In this document: piece by piece, positions 1 to 7,803 of the stretch
How positions within the stretch are numbered: the stretch's first letter is position 1
How the letters are laid out: each line of letters starts with the position of its first letter
NCBI GenBank assembly: GCA_049515555.1
Contig: JBEKTY010000135.1
Span: 1-22,722, forward strand
Reading direction: 5' to 3'
From: JBEKTY01 sp049515555
GTDB lineage: Bacteria; Planctomycetota; Planctomycetia; Pirellulales; Thermoguttaceae
Length of the DNA stretch: 22,722 nucleotides
Translations under genes and position numbers: made by a program
The notes under the pieces: generated by a model
Told to the model about the DNA's origin: nothing
Database searches by the model: none
Seen by the model: the letters and a program-made list of their open reading frames with translations, nothing else

Positions 1-10
1 CGCCGCGAGC

Positions 11-64
11 GACGTTGAGCGTGTGGCTTCGGCCGCGCGCGGCCGAAGCCACACGCTCAACGTC
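11..64. repeat. Perfect 54-bp palindrome
   Basis: Positions 11-37 are exactly the reverse complement of 38-64, giving 27-bp arms with no spacer. The centre is GCGCGC. A transcript from either strand would fold into a very long GC-rich hairpin. It could serve as a two-way terminator or be a REP-like repeat. The T-run after the right arm is short, so a classical terminator is not certain. Confidence 0.8.
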
Positions 65-356
65 TTTACCTATGGAATAGGCATCCCCTAGAAAACACCT
101 GTTGACAAGCTTAGAACAGGGATCATGTCATTCCCGGCCGCTCGCAGACTATCCTGCCGGGGCGCAGCCTTGCCGTCAAGTACCCCCTACGGCCGTCGCA
201 GTGTGGCAAGGGCCTACACGCGGGAAAGAACGCGCACGACGGGAACGGGGGGCGCGGCGAGCATCCGGAATGACGAAAAAGAGGCAAAGGCACAATGTTC
301 AATGAAGGCACGGCCCGGGCGGGGGCCCATTGAACATTGAACATTTCCCCAATTGA
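65..356. other. Non-coding spacer downstream of panD
   Basis: I see no credible gene here. The short open frames on both strands are arginine/proline-rich shadows with no family resemblance. The stretch ends with an inverted repeat: AATGTTCAATG at 294-304 pairs with CATTGAACATT at 328-338, and a second partial GAACATT copy follows directly. It lies about 20 bases past the panD stop, so the hairpin could act as the panD terminator. Confidence 0.6.
294..345. repeat. Inverted repeat AATGTTCAATG / CATTGAACATT
   Basis: The 11-bp arms at 294-304 and 328-338 are perfect complements around a 23-base GC-rich loop. An extra GAACATT unit extends the right arm to 345. It lies just beyond the panD stop codon, so it is a terminator candidate or a spacer repeat. 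Confidence 0.6.
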
Positions 357-725
357 TCATTCCCCCTGCGAATTCCGGCTCACGGGCCGATTCTGGCCGT
401 CGACGTGTACGACCAGCGGGCGGAGCGTGCGGGCCTCCTCTTCCGAGACCGCGCAATACGACAGAATGACCACCCGGTCGCCGCCCACGCCCAGTCGGGC
501 GGCGGGGCCGTTCAGGAGCACCGTGCCGGACCCCGCCGGGGCCTCGATCACGTACGTCACCAGCCGCGACCCGCTGTTCACGTTCAGCACGTGCACCTGC
601 TCGCCGGGCAGCAGGCCGGCGGCCTCGATCAGGCGGCGGTCCAGCGCAATGCTGCCTTCATAGTTCAGTTCCGTGCCCGTAAGCGTGGCCCGGTGGATCT
701 TCGATCTAAGCATGAAGCGTTGCAC
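357..725 (-). CDS. panD: Aspartate 1-decarboxylase (pyruvoyl-dependent)
   Basis: PanD decarboxylates L-aspartate to beta-alanine for pantothenate and CoA synthesis in the cytoplasm. The 122-residue length fits the family. The zymogen self-cleavage site is visible as Y22-E23-G24-S25; cleavage before S25 would make the pyruvoyl group. K9, R54, T57 and Y58 match the known active-site positions, and the segment VLLNGPAARL (about 69-78) is the usual NGAAAR block. The GTG start at 725 is chosen because an AGGAG sits nine bases upstream (735-739 on the plus strand), whereas the ATG four codons later is too far from it. It stands alone, divergent from the Wzz-like gene, with an inverted repeat between them. 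The identification is firm from motif order and spacing. Confidence 0.96.
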   Translation of the reverse strand: MQRFMLRSKIHRATLTGTELNYEGSIALDRRLIEAAGLLPGEQVHVLNVNSGSRLVTYVIEAPAGSGTVLLNGPAARLGVGGDRVVILSYCAVSEEEARTLRPLVVHVDGQNRPVSRNSQGE

Positions 726-786
726 GGGCGGTGACTCCTCTTAACGTGTTCCATTGTAACGCCATCGGATGGTGGCCGCAACGGTG

Positions 787-853
787 CAATGTATCCGGCA
801 CACTCCGTGTGCCGCTGGCCAGCAACGGCACACGGAGTGTGCCGGATACATTG
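787..853. repeat. 28-bp inverted repeat with CACACTCCGTGTG core
   Basis: The arms at 787-814 and 826-853 are perfect reverse complements separated by 11 bases. Each arm itself contains the near-palindrome CACACTCCGTGTG. A solo half copy (GGCACACGGAGTGTG) occurs at 21209-21223. The element lies between the divergent panD and Wzz-like genes and resembles a REP-like intergenic repeat. Confidence 0.85.
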
Positions 854-921
854 TTGCCGTCCGCCGTAACGCCCTCAACGTTCGACCCCGCAGGTGCCGA
901 TCTGGTGATAAGAGGGATACT

Positions 922-2007
922 ATGCCGATTTCGCATGGCCAGAGTGCGCTCACGGTTCGTCCGGGACCTCGGCGGAGCTTGCCCCGGATGGCCTGGGCCG
1001 TCGTTTTCCTGGTCGCCGCGGCGTGTGCTTATTGGTGTGACAATCGGGTCGGCCAACAAGCGGCATCGCACGGCGGGGACGTGGCCCCGGCACCTGTCCC
1101 GGCTTCCCACAGCGAGGGGAAGCAGCCGGGGGAGCGGGCGTGTTCGACCGCCCGCGAGGCGGCCGATCATGCCCGGCACGAGTTCCACGAGGCCCAGTCG
1201 CACCTGGACGCATTCCTGGCCGGCCAGCTCGACGCCGCTCGAGAGGCGCTCAATCGCCCGCTCCCGCCGCCACCACCGCCCAAGCCCCAGCCGACGACGA
1301 CGGCCGATAATCCGGAGTGGACCGCCCTGGAGCATCAACTGGGCGAGTTGCGTCAGCGTCGGACCGGGTTGCTCGTGGATCGAACTCCGCTGCACCCGGC
1401 GGTTCAGGCCGTCGAGGCCCAGATCGAGCCGCTCGAGCGGCAGCTTGCGGCGACTGCGCAGAAGATTCCGGTCAAGCCGCCCAGCCCGGCGCCCATACCT
1501 GACGCCCAACCTCAGCCGCCCGCCGGGCAGCGGCAGACGGCCGCCGCACCGGCCCCATCGCTCGATCGGGTAGAACTGGAGCGACTTGAGAAGGCCGTCG
1601 AGCAAGCCCGCCACGCCCAGGAAGAGGCAAGCGTGGCCGAGCGGCGGGCCTGGGACGCCTTTTGCCGAGCATCGCCGGGGGGCCAGGCCGAATCGCCGCC
1701 CCAGCCGGCCCTTCGGGCCTCGTCCCGCTGGAGCCTCTCGGCGCTGGCGGCGGCCCTGGCCGCCGGGCTGACGTGCACCACGGCCCTGGTAATGATCTCG
1801 GCCGGGGCCATGATCGAGGTCCCCGTGACCACGCCTGCCGGCCTTCGAGCGGTCCTGCCCATCCCCGTGGTTGGGGTGCTTCCTGCCACCGACCCGCCGG
1901 CCGCCTCGACCGCCCGGCCCGCTTGGCGGCGTCTGCAACGCTGGACGTGGATCACCGCCGGCGTGCTGCTATTGGCCGGCTGCCTGGCCGCGATCCTGTG
2001 GTCTTAG
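922..2007 (+). CDS. Wzz/GumC-like polysaccharide chain-length protein, atypical
   Basis: This is probably an inner-membrane co-polymerase that controls the length of an exported polysaccharide and works with the ATPases encoded downstream. The 361-residue protein has a membrane segment at about 23-39, a charged coiled-coil-prone region (about 75-250) broken by proline stretches, a second membrane segment at about 270-297 and a third at 341-359. Two signatures support the family: LHPAVQAVEAQIEPLERQL (157-175), like the HPxVxxLxAQIxxLExxL of GumC proteins, and LPIPVVGVLP (312-321), like the LPVLGVIP just after the second helix in Wzz. The ATG at 922 has AGAGGG five bases upstream; longer frames begin inside the inverted repeat and are rejected. 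The periplasmic part is shorter than in classical GumC, so the call is by architecture. Confidence 0.62.
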   Translation: MPISHGQSALTVRPGPRRSLPRMAWAVVFLVAAACAYWCDNRVGQQAASHGGDVAPAPVPASHSEGKQPGERACSTAREAADHARHEFHEAQSHLDAFLAGQLDAAREALNRPLPPPPPPKPQPTTTADNPEWTALEHQLGELRQRRTGLLVDRTPLHPAVQAVEAQIEPLERQLAATAQKIPVKPPSPAPIPDAQPQPPAGQRQTAAAPAPSLDRVELERLEKAVEQARHAQEEASVAERRAWDAFCRASPGGQAESPPQPALRASSRWSLSALAAALAAGLTCTTALVMISAGAMIEVPVTTPAGLRAVLPIPVVGVLPATDPPAASTARPAWRRLQRWTWITAGVLLLAGCLAAILWS

Positions 2008-2131
2008 GTCTCGGGTCCTTGGGTCTTGGGTCTTAGGTCTTGGGCCTTGGGTTTTGGGCTGCCTTGGAATCGATACGAGGCCCGAGGCCCCAAGCCCCAA
2101 GCCCCAAGACCTAAGACCCTAATCCCTAATC
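2008..2131. repeat. Low-complexity spacer with long imperfect hairpin
   Basis: Degenerate GGTCTTGGG/GGGTCTTAGG units (about 2007-2058) are followed by complementary CCCCAAG units. Positions 2029-2058 pair with 2088-2118 along almost their whole length, giving a long imperfect stem just after the Wzz-like stop. It may act as a terminator. The tail (2119-2131) is TAATCCC-type repeat, which continues on the far side of the insertion sequence. Confidence 0.6.
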
Positions 2132-2148
2132 CAGTAGTTCCAAGTTCG
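2132..2148. repeat. IS terminal inverted repeat, end near transposase stop
   Basis: This begins CAGTAGTTCCAAGT and matches the reverse complement of 3399-3415 with one mismatch. It defines the 2132 boundary of the insertion sequence. Confidence 0.82.
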
Positions 2149-2151
2149 ACC

Positions 2152-3321
2152 TTATGGCGACCAAACGACGCAAGGCGTTGAGCCGTCGTGCAATAGGGCG
2201 ACGACTTCGTGAGCGATCCAATCGAGCATGCGTTTGAAGCGAAGGAGTTCGAGGTGAAGGGTCATCGTATCGCCCGATCCCTCGGCAAGGTGCATCTGAT
2301 GAATCCACACCCAGACGTTCCGCAGGATGAATGCCAGGGCGACAAAGAACAGTCGCAGGTGAGGATTGCGCGTGCAAGTGTAAATCCGCCCTTGCCGCCT
2401 TTGGCGATACGTTGTCTCGATGCCGAACCGTTTTCGATAGCGTTCGCGAATGTCGGTGGTAGAGCCGTGGACCCGCCACGCGGCGAAGACAAGTTTCTGA
2501 CGCTTTTGTTTGCCGTCTTTGCGGTCCCGGTAACGACGGTAGCCCACGCATACCGAGAACGTTACCTGCCGCTTGCCGCTTTTCATGGTGTGCGAATACC
2601 AGCCCGCCGGCTGCCGCTTGATCCAGCGCAGGCCGCCCGGTTTGCAACCCTTTTTGGGACGCCGCCCCGAGAGCCTTACGGGCATCAAGAACGGCAGGTC
2701 CCCTTGCTGCAAGAATTCCATCACTGCCACGCTGAAAAACGCCCGATCCAGCAGGAGACACCTGATTTTCAGGCCGATTTCGCTGATCCGGCCCAACAAC
2801 CGCCGCAGCACGGTGATGGTCGATTCGTGGCGTCGCACCCACGTCAGGGCCAGTGTGTAACGCCGTCCGTATTCCACGATGCAGGCCGAGGCGTAGGCAT
2901 GAAACTTGGTCGTGCTCTGCTTCGGCTGGCCATAGTAGATTTCGTTCCGGCTGCGGTACGGCAGCCCGTAGTAGGGGTCCAAATGCCAGTCGATTGCCAC
3001 CTCCCACTTCCGCCGCTGCATGCGGCGCGGCAGGTAGCCCACCAGGGCTTCGTTGAGCCGGCGTTCCAGCACGGGCAGCGTCTTGGGCAGGCCCTCGTCC
3101 AGGGCCGTCATCACGGCTTGGTCGGAAGGTGCCTTGGCCAGGTCGCGACAGGCGGCGGAGACGGAAATCGACCGACTCGCAGCACGGAGCACGACCGCCA
3201 GCACCGTCGCCGCGGTGCAGAGCCAACCGTGGTCCTTGATAACCTTCGCTTCGAGTAGGTGTTTTCCGGCCCACGAGTACACTTCGCCGCTGGTTATACT
3301 ACAATTCATCCGTGAACGCAT
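2152..3321 (-). CDS. ISH3-family DDE transposase
   Basis: This enzyme would cut and rejoin DNA to move the surrounding insertion sequence. The 389-residue product shows an ordered DDE triad: first D in AIDWHLDPYYG, with the PYYG block typical of ISH3; second D in LLLDRAFFSVAVMEFL; and E in RYRKRFGIETTYRQ near the C-terminus, followed by a hydrophobic LFFVALAFILRNVWVW segment also seen in ISH3 proteins. The start at 3321 is chosen because GGAGG lies five bases upstream (3327-3331); an in-frame ATG 33 bases earlier lacks a ribosome site. The frame is intact and the ends and target duplication are preserved, so the copy may still be active or recently inserted. ISH3 is best known from archaea, and the family assignment is from recalled motifs. 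Confidence 0.85.
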   Translation of the reverse strand: MRSRMNCSITSGEVYSWAGKHLLEAKVIKDHGWLCTAATVLAVVLRAASRSISVSAACRDLAKAPSDQAVMTALDEGLPKTLPVLERRLNEALVGYLPRRMQRRKWEVAIDWHLDPYYGLPYRSRNEIYYGQPKQSTTKFHAYASACIVEYGRRYTLALTWVRRHESTITVLRRLLGRISEIGLKIRCLLLDRAFFSVAVMEFLQQGDLPFLMPVRLSGRRPKKGCKPGGLRWIKRQPAGWYSHTMKSGKRQVTFSVCVGYRRYRDRKDGKQKRQKLVFAAWRVHGSTTDIRERYRKRFGIETTYRQRRQGRIYTCTRNPHLRLFFVALAFILRNVWVWIHQMHLAEGSGDTMTLHLELLRFKRMLDWIAHEVVALLHDGSTPCVVWSP

Positions 3322-3398
3322 GGCTTCCTCCGTGTAACGAACCTGTTGACACAAGTTGTTTACACGAGGAGCCTTGCGTTCACCTATAGCAATTCAGC

Positions 3399-3415
3399 CG
3401 GACTTGGAACTACTG
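3399..3415. repeat. IS terminal inverted repeat, promoter-side end
   Basis: This reads CGGACTTGGAACTACTG on the plus strand, the inverted copy of 2132-2148 with one mismatch. It is followed directly by TAATC (3416-3420), the candidate target-site duplication. Confidence 0.82.
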
Positions 3416-3549
3416 TAATCCCTAATCCCTAATCCTCAGCCGTGCCGAATTCTAAGTACGGGTCAGTGTATCCACAACCCGGCCGCGTGGCGTGAAACCC
3501 TGCGGGCGGCCGAATATGGACCGATAAAACAGTCCGGGAAGAGTGGGTT

Positions 3550-5088
3550 ATGTACGAAACCTACTTCAACCTTAGCCAACGGCCGTTCGCCGCCGCGCCC
3601 AGGGTCGATCACTACTTTCCCGCGGCGACCATTGACGGCGCACGCACGACCCTGATTCGCTGCATCGAGCGGGCCGAAGGGGCCGCGACGGCAATCGGCC
3701 CCTCGGGCATCGGCAAGACGCTCCTCTGCCAAGTGCTGGCCGAGCACTTCCGCGGCGCCTTCGCCGTGGCCCTGTTGACCGGTGCGGCCCTGGGCACCCG
3801 CCGGGCCCTGCTCCAGGCCATCCTGTACGAGTTGGGGCTGCCCTATCGCGGCATGGACGAAGGCGAGCTGCGGCTGGCGCTGGTAGACCGCGTGACGTTA
3901 AGCGACGAGCACCCCGCCGGCATGTTGCTGCTGGTCGACGACGCCCATCATCTACCGCTGCGATTGCTCGACGAGATCCGCGGACTGACGAACCTCATGC
4001 GCGGCGGCCAGCCGGCCGTCCGGCTGGTACTGGCCGGGGGCCGGGGGCTGGAAGAGCGGTTCGCCAGCCCGAAGCTCGAATCGTTCAGCCAGCGGCTGGC
4101 GGCCCGCTGTTACCTGGAGGCCTTCCAGTGGGCGGAAACGCAGGATTACATCCACGCCCGGATCGCGGCCTGCGGCGCCGACGGCCCGCAAATCTTTCCC
4201 CCCGAGACCTGCCAACGGGTTCATAAGGCCACCGACGGCGTGCCGCGGCTGGTCAACCAGGTGTGCGATCACGTAATGCTGCTGGCCTGCGCGGCGGGCC
4301 GGAAGCGGATCGAACCGGAGCACATTGACGAGGCTTGGGCCGACTTGCAACAGTTGCCCACCCCGTGGAACGAGCCGCCGGTGGCAACGGGCCAGGCGGC
4401 CATCGAGTTCGGCAACCTGGAGGACGAGCCGCCGACGGCCGCGCCCGGCGAGCCGCCGGCCGCCGCTGCCGACGCTTTGTCGGTAGCCGCACCCCGCCCG
4501 GAGTGCCCGCCCACGCTGCTGCGCATCTCGTCCGGCATCGAAGAGCCGGGCGCTGCGGCCGCCGATCCGGCCGAGCAATTGCACCGCATCCAGCAGATCC
4601 TGGCCGACGTGGAAGATGATTTCCAGCCGGCCGGCTCGATCGGTCCGGAGGTCGAGCTGGCGCTGGACGATCCGGCGCACCCCTTCTCCGAACGGTTCGC
4701 CGAGGAGGAAGTGATTACCGACCGCTACGTCGCGGCAGCGGAGGCGGACAGAGCAGGGGAACAGGAGACACGGAGACGCGGACACACGGAGACAGGGAGA
4801 CAGGGAGACAAGGAGACAAGGAGACAAGGAGAGCCGGACGGCGGAAGGATGGACCCGGCCGCGGAGGCGATGCACACGGCCGCGACGGATGCCCCCGCCG
4901 AGCCGCAGCCCGAAACCGTGCCCATTCACCGGCCGCCCGATCCCGCACAACTCGATCCGGACGACGCGGATATGATCGTAATCGAAGATTCCTACGAAGA
5001 TACCCCGGCCTGGCCGAAGGCTTCCGTCGTGGCCGTCCGCCGCTCGCAGTACAAGCAACTGTTCGCCAGCCTCCGCCGAGGCCCATAA
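3550..5088 (+). CDS. ExeA-like AAA ATPase (polysaccharide export-associated type)
   Basis: This is probably a cytoplasmic or membrane-associated ATPase that powers or regulates envelope secretion. The N-terminus MYETYFNLSQRPF is the classic ExeA/GspA-type opening. Walker A is GPSGIGKT (50-57) and Walker B is LLLVDDAH (126-133). The AAA part ends near residue 275 with the usual VPRLVNQVCDHVMLLA helix. Related ATPases occur in exosortase-linked exopolysaccharide loci beside Wzz and tyrosine-kinase genes, which fits the neighbours. The remaining 235 residues are acidic, proline/alanine-rich and probably disordered; residues about 402-435 are encoded by a GGAGACA tandem repeat and read as an Arg/Glu/Gly insertion. 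GGGAAGAG about six bases upstream supports the ATG. The peptidoglycan-binding domain of classical ExeA is not visible. Confidence 0.82.
   Translation: MYETYFNLSQRPFAAAPRVDHYFPAATIDGARTTLIRCIERAEGAATAIGPSGIGKTLLCQVLAEHFRGAFAVALLTGAALGTRRALLQAILYELGLPYRGMDEGELRLALVDRVTLSDEHPAGMLLLVDDAHHLPLRLLDEIRGLTNLMRGGQPAVRLVLAGGRGLEERFASPKLESFSQRLAARCYLEAFQWAETQDYIHARIAACGADGPQIFPPETCQRVHKATDGVPRLVNQVCDHVMLLACAAGRKRIEPEHIDEAWADLQQLPTPWNEPPVATGQAAIEFGNLEDEPPTAAPGEPPAAAADALSVAAPRPECPPTLLRISSGIEEPGAAAADPAEQLHRIQQILADVEDDFQPAGSIGPEVELALDDPAHPFSERFAEEEVITDRYVAAAEADRAGEQETRRRGHTETGRQGDKETRRQGEPDGGRMDPAAEAMHTAATDAPAEPQPETVPIHRPPDPAQLDPDDADMIVIEDSYEDTPAWPKASVVAVRRSQYKQLFASLRRGP
4761..4834. repeat. GGAGACA-type tandem repeat inside the ExeA-like gene
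   Basis: Degenerate units of GGAGACA with AGG, CGG or CAG spacers run through the coding sequence in frame. They add about 25 residues of Arg/Gln/Glu/Gly low complexity. The composition is more purine-rich than the surrounding gene, as expected for an expanded or inserted spacer repeat. Confidence 0.8.
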
Positions 5089-5098
5089 GAGGAAAATC

Positions 5099-5173
5099 AT
5101 GCTCGGAATGCTCGAAGCCCTGAAGTTTGTAGGGTGGGTCGAGCGCAGCGAGCCCCACCATCAATTTGTTTGA
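5099..5173 (+). pseudogene. Decapitated original start of the CpsD-like gene
   Basis: The ATG at 5099 follows AGAGGA by five bases, directly after the ExeA-like stop. Its first nine codons (5099-5125) are identical to 5202-5228, the start of the CpsD-like gene. After codon nine the frame runs into a repeat (5129-5160) and stops at TGA 5171-5173, making only a 24-residue peptide. I read this as the ancestral start cut off by a 103-bp duplication/insertion. The full protein must now start at the second copy. Confidence 0.7.
5129..5160. repeat. GGTGGG...CCCACC imperfect palindromic repeat
   Basis: The sequence from GTAGGGTGGGTCGAG to CGAGCCCCACC folds as a stem (GGTGGG-TCG against CGAGCCCCACC, with a bulge). 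It lies inside the 76-bp segment between the two copies of the gene start, so it is the likely inserted element. Confidence 0.65.
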
Positions 5174-5201
5174 AGTGCGCGGCGAGAACTGTGGGAAGAT
5201 T

Positions 5202-6158
<957 letters not shown>

Positions 6159-6172
6159 GCGCCGCCGAAGGC

Positions 6173-6216
6173 GGGGACTGTCCCAATTTTCGTCCGACGA
6201 AAATGGGACTGTCCCC
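6173..6216. terminator. GGGGACTGTCCC inverted repeat after the CpsD-like gene
   Basis: GGGGACTGTCCCAATTTTCG (from 6173) faces CGAAAATGGGACTGTCCCC (to 6216), with a CGTCCGACG turn. It follows the CpsD-like stop by 15 bases and precedes a convergent gene, so a terminator role is plausible. It may equally be a repeat-family member. Confidence 0.6.
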
Positions 6217-6248
6217 TTCATCAAGCAGAACGCGTCACGGTAGGCCTA

Positions 6249-6641
6249 TTAACTCGTCGGCGGCGTGGGCATGTCGGCGTCCCCAACGCCCCGCATCAGC
6301 GCCATTAGTTGTGGATAGAGGCCCTGATAGTTCTCCTTGGTAGCGATCTGGCGACCGGTGAAAAACAGGGCCAGGGCCGACACGGCTGGGAAGTCCATCA
6401 TTACGGCCATCTTGACCGACGCCGGGAAGGTGCTGAAGAGGTCCGGCCGCTGCACAAACTCGGCCGTCGCCACGTCCTGCAACCGCTCGGGCAGCGCCTT
6501 GATCTTCTCCGCGAACTCGACGAATGGATTGTGGACCATTCGGCACTCGTTCTCAAGAAACGCCTCGAAGGCCCGCCAATCCTCGGGGCTCGGTGGGCGA
6601 ACCGGCCACTCTTGATCGTCCCACCGAAGCACGCTGCCCAT
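6249..6641 (-). CDS. Hypothetical 130-residue protein
   Basis: I do not recognise a family. The gene looks real: GGGAGG lies five bases before the ATG, codon third positions are G/C-rich like the neighbours, and the composition is that of a soluble protein. It is mostly helical in appearance, with Trp/Pro-rich residues 7-25 (WDDQEWPVRPPSPEDWRAF), a charged middle (ENECRMVHNPFVEFAEKIK) and a hydrophobic segment VSALALFFTG at about 88-97 that is too short and isolated to be a clear membrane helix. There is no signal peptide. It is convergent with the CpsD-like gene and separated from it by the 6173-6216 inverted repeat, so it is probably not part of the export cluster. The isolated position and size would also suit a phage remnant, but nothing proves it. 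Confidence 0.6.
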   Translation of the reverse strand: MGSVLRWDDQEWPVRPPSPEDWRAFEAFLENECRMVHNPFVEFAEKIKALPERLQDVATAEFVQRPDLFSTFPASVKMAVMMDFPAVSALALFFTGRQIATKENYQGLYPQLMALMRGVGDADMPTPPTS

Positions 6642-6652
6642 ATATGCCTCCC

Positions 6653-7128
6653 AACGCTGTTAGGCCACAACTCCGCCACGTGCCGCCAGAGCGGAAGCCG
6701 CCGTAGGCGTCGGCCAAGCCATGGCCCCGCTTCCTCCAGGAGTATTGCTAAGAGGGATACGCCGTCGTTTTGTGTCCTTGCGGGCTCCACCCCGCCCCGC
6801 GCCCGCCCCGGCCCCGGGATTCCGGCGCGAGTGGGGCTACCGCCCACCAGACGGTCAATCTACTCGGATTCTGGGAGTGCGGCAATAGCCCAGGCAGTAC
6901 CAAATTGGCGCAGAAATGCCCGGCCGGCCCGACAGCCCCCCAAAGCCGAGCCCCCAGGCTTCCTCCTAAAACTCGGCAGTTTACGAGGCTGCTTTATGAA
7001 AATCGTATCAGGAGCCCGTCCGGCGTGCCACCACCCGATTGACATTCCACCCATAGGTAGTAGTCACCCTGCCGGCAAGCCGGCTGCGGCTGTGTTTTAC
7101 TCATCAGACGAGTTGCTGCTCTTTGCTA
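6653..7128. other. Gene-free stretch at the left edge of the QueC-like island
   Basis: I see no gene with ribosome site and family features. The stretch holds the left copy of the direct repeat (6838 to about 6922), a very C-rich segment (6786-6825) and a short CCGGCAAGCCGG hairpin near 7071-7082. Base composition becomes more AT-rich from about 7090, just before the operon promoter. Confidence 0.55.
6838..6922. repeat. Left flanking direct repeat of the QueC-like island
   Basis: Starting TACCGCCCACCAGACGG, this segment matches 11130 to about 11216 at roughly four of five positions by eye, with small gaps. Shared blocks include TCGGATTC, GGCAATA and CCAGGCAGTA. The two copies are in the same orientation and bracket the four-gene operon. 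Confidence 0.7.
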
Positions 7129-7156
7129 TTGACTTTGTAAAAGAATAGCCGATAAT
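7129..7156 (+). promoter_or_regulatory. Candidate sigma70-type promoter of the island operon
   Basis: TTGACT (7129-7134) and GATAAT (7151-7156) are separated by 16 bases; each matches five of six consensus bases. It lies about 65 bases before the first ATG in a locally AT-rich patch, the only such patch upstream of the four genes. Confidence 0.45.
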
Positions 7157-7221
7157 GATGGTGATGAACGGGTTGGGCCGGATCGGCGTGGACCGGCCTT
7201 CAATCCAAGGAAGACCTACGA

Positions 7222-7803
7222 ATGGCGGAGAACGAATCTCTCGATCCTGACAACCCCTACGGGCGACGGTGGGCGGGTGTGTTCGGGGCGGTCCGCAAGG
7301 GAGCCCCCTTTCACAAGGTGGTTCTGCGGGTTCGGCAAGCGCTGTACCGGGCACTTGCCAAGGCGCTCAGCCAGGCTGCCGAGCGTGGTGTCACGCTCCA
7401 AGTGCTCTTGGAACAACGCAACTCCCCGCAAGCCCTTCGCCGGTTCATAAGGAGCACCGAGGGACACGAGTACATTCAGCGTTTCGCGGCGGTGGCCGCA
7501 GCGTCTTCGCTGTCCGACAACGAGGGTTTGTTGCGGGAGTTTGTTGGAGCGATTTGGGAGGCTGTCAGCGACCACATTACCGTCAAGGTTGTGCGAAGCG
7601 ACGGACCGTCAAGCCTCAACGAAATGAAGGACTACCTCGCCCGTGCTGCCCAACAAATCCAGCCAGACGTTGATCTCATCGCCCGGAACCTCGCCGCCAA
7701 CCCCTCTTGGAAGCCGAGGCTTCCGCGTGGGAAGAATGGCCAAGAGGCTGAGACGACCGCAGACTTGTTGTCCATGTCGTTGCTGGGAGTTGAGGAACAA
7801 TGA
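7222..7803 (+). CDS. Unknown helical protein paired with the QueC-like enzyme
   Basis: I do not recognise a family. The 193-residue protein looks soluble and largely alpha-helical, with a polar N-terminus (MAENESLDPDNPYG), a basic amphipathic helix (KVVLRVRQALYRALAKALSQ, about 32-51), a middle segment around FAAVAAASSLSDNEGLL and a flexible basic stretch (PSWKPRLPRGKNGQ) before the C-terminus. There is no catalytic motif, signal peptide or membrane helix. AAGGAAG eight bases upstream supports the ATG. Its stop overlaps the next start (ATGA at 7800-7803), so the two proteins are probably made in fixed ratio and work together. In QatABCD the gene before the QueC-like qatC is qatB; this gene holds the same position, but I see no clear similarity. 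It is a candidate partner or substrate of the QueC-like enzyme. Confidence 0.72.
   Translation: MAENESLDPDNPYGRRWAGVFGAVRKGAPFHKVVLRVRQALYRALAKALSQAAERGVTLQVLLEQRNSPQALRRFIRSTEGHEYIQRFAAVAAASSLSDNEGLLREFVGAIWEAVSDHITVKVVRSDGPSSLNEMKDYLARAAQQIQPDVDLIARNLAANPSWKPRLPRGKNGQEAETTADLLSMSLLGVEEQ

Larger units (their letters stand above)
2132..3415 (-). mobile_element. ISH3-type insertion sequence, apparently complete
   Basis: The element is 1284 bp. Its ends are inverted repeats (2132-2148 and 3399-3415; 16 of 17 positions match, both beginning CAGTAGTTCCAAGT). The five bases TAATC lie directly outside both ends (2127-2131 and 3416-3420), as expected for a target-site duplication, although the local TAATCCC repetition makes this less certain. 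It carries one intact transposase on the minus strand. It inserted between the Wzz-like gene and the ExeA-like gene, which otherwise look like one functional cluster. Confidence 0.85.

Noticed and set aside
769..921. Extended N-terminus of the Wzz-like protein
   Set aside because: The extra 51 codons lie within the 787-853 inverted repeat; the ATG at 922 has a good ribosome site.
706..1938. Long minus-strand open frame opposite the Wzz-like gene
   Set aside because: The product is Arg/Gly/Leu-rich with no motif, and it is the complement of a GC-rich real gene that has a ribosome site and membrane helices.
2209..3258. Long plus-strand open frame across the insertion sequence
   Set aside because: It is the antisense shadow of the intact ISH3-type transposase and shows no family features.
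4758..4925. Minus-strand frames with LVSLSPCLLVSLSPC-like peptides
   Set aside because: This is the antisense translation of the GGAGACA tandem repeat and is not a gene.
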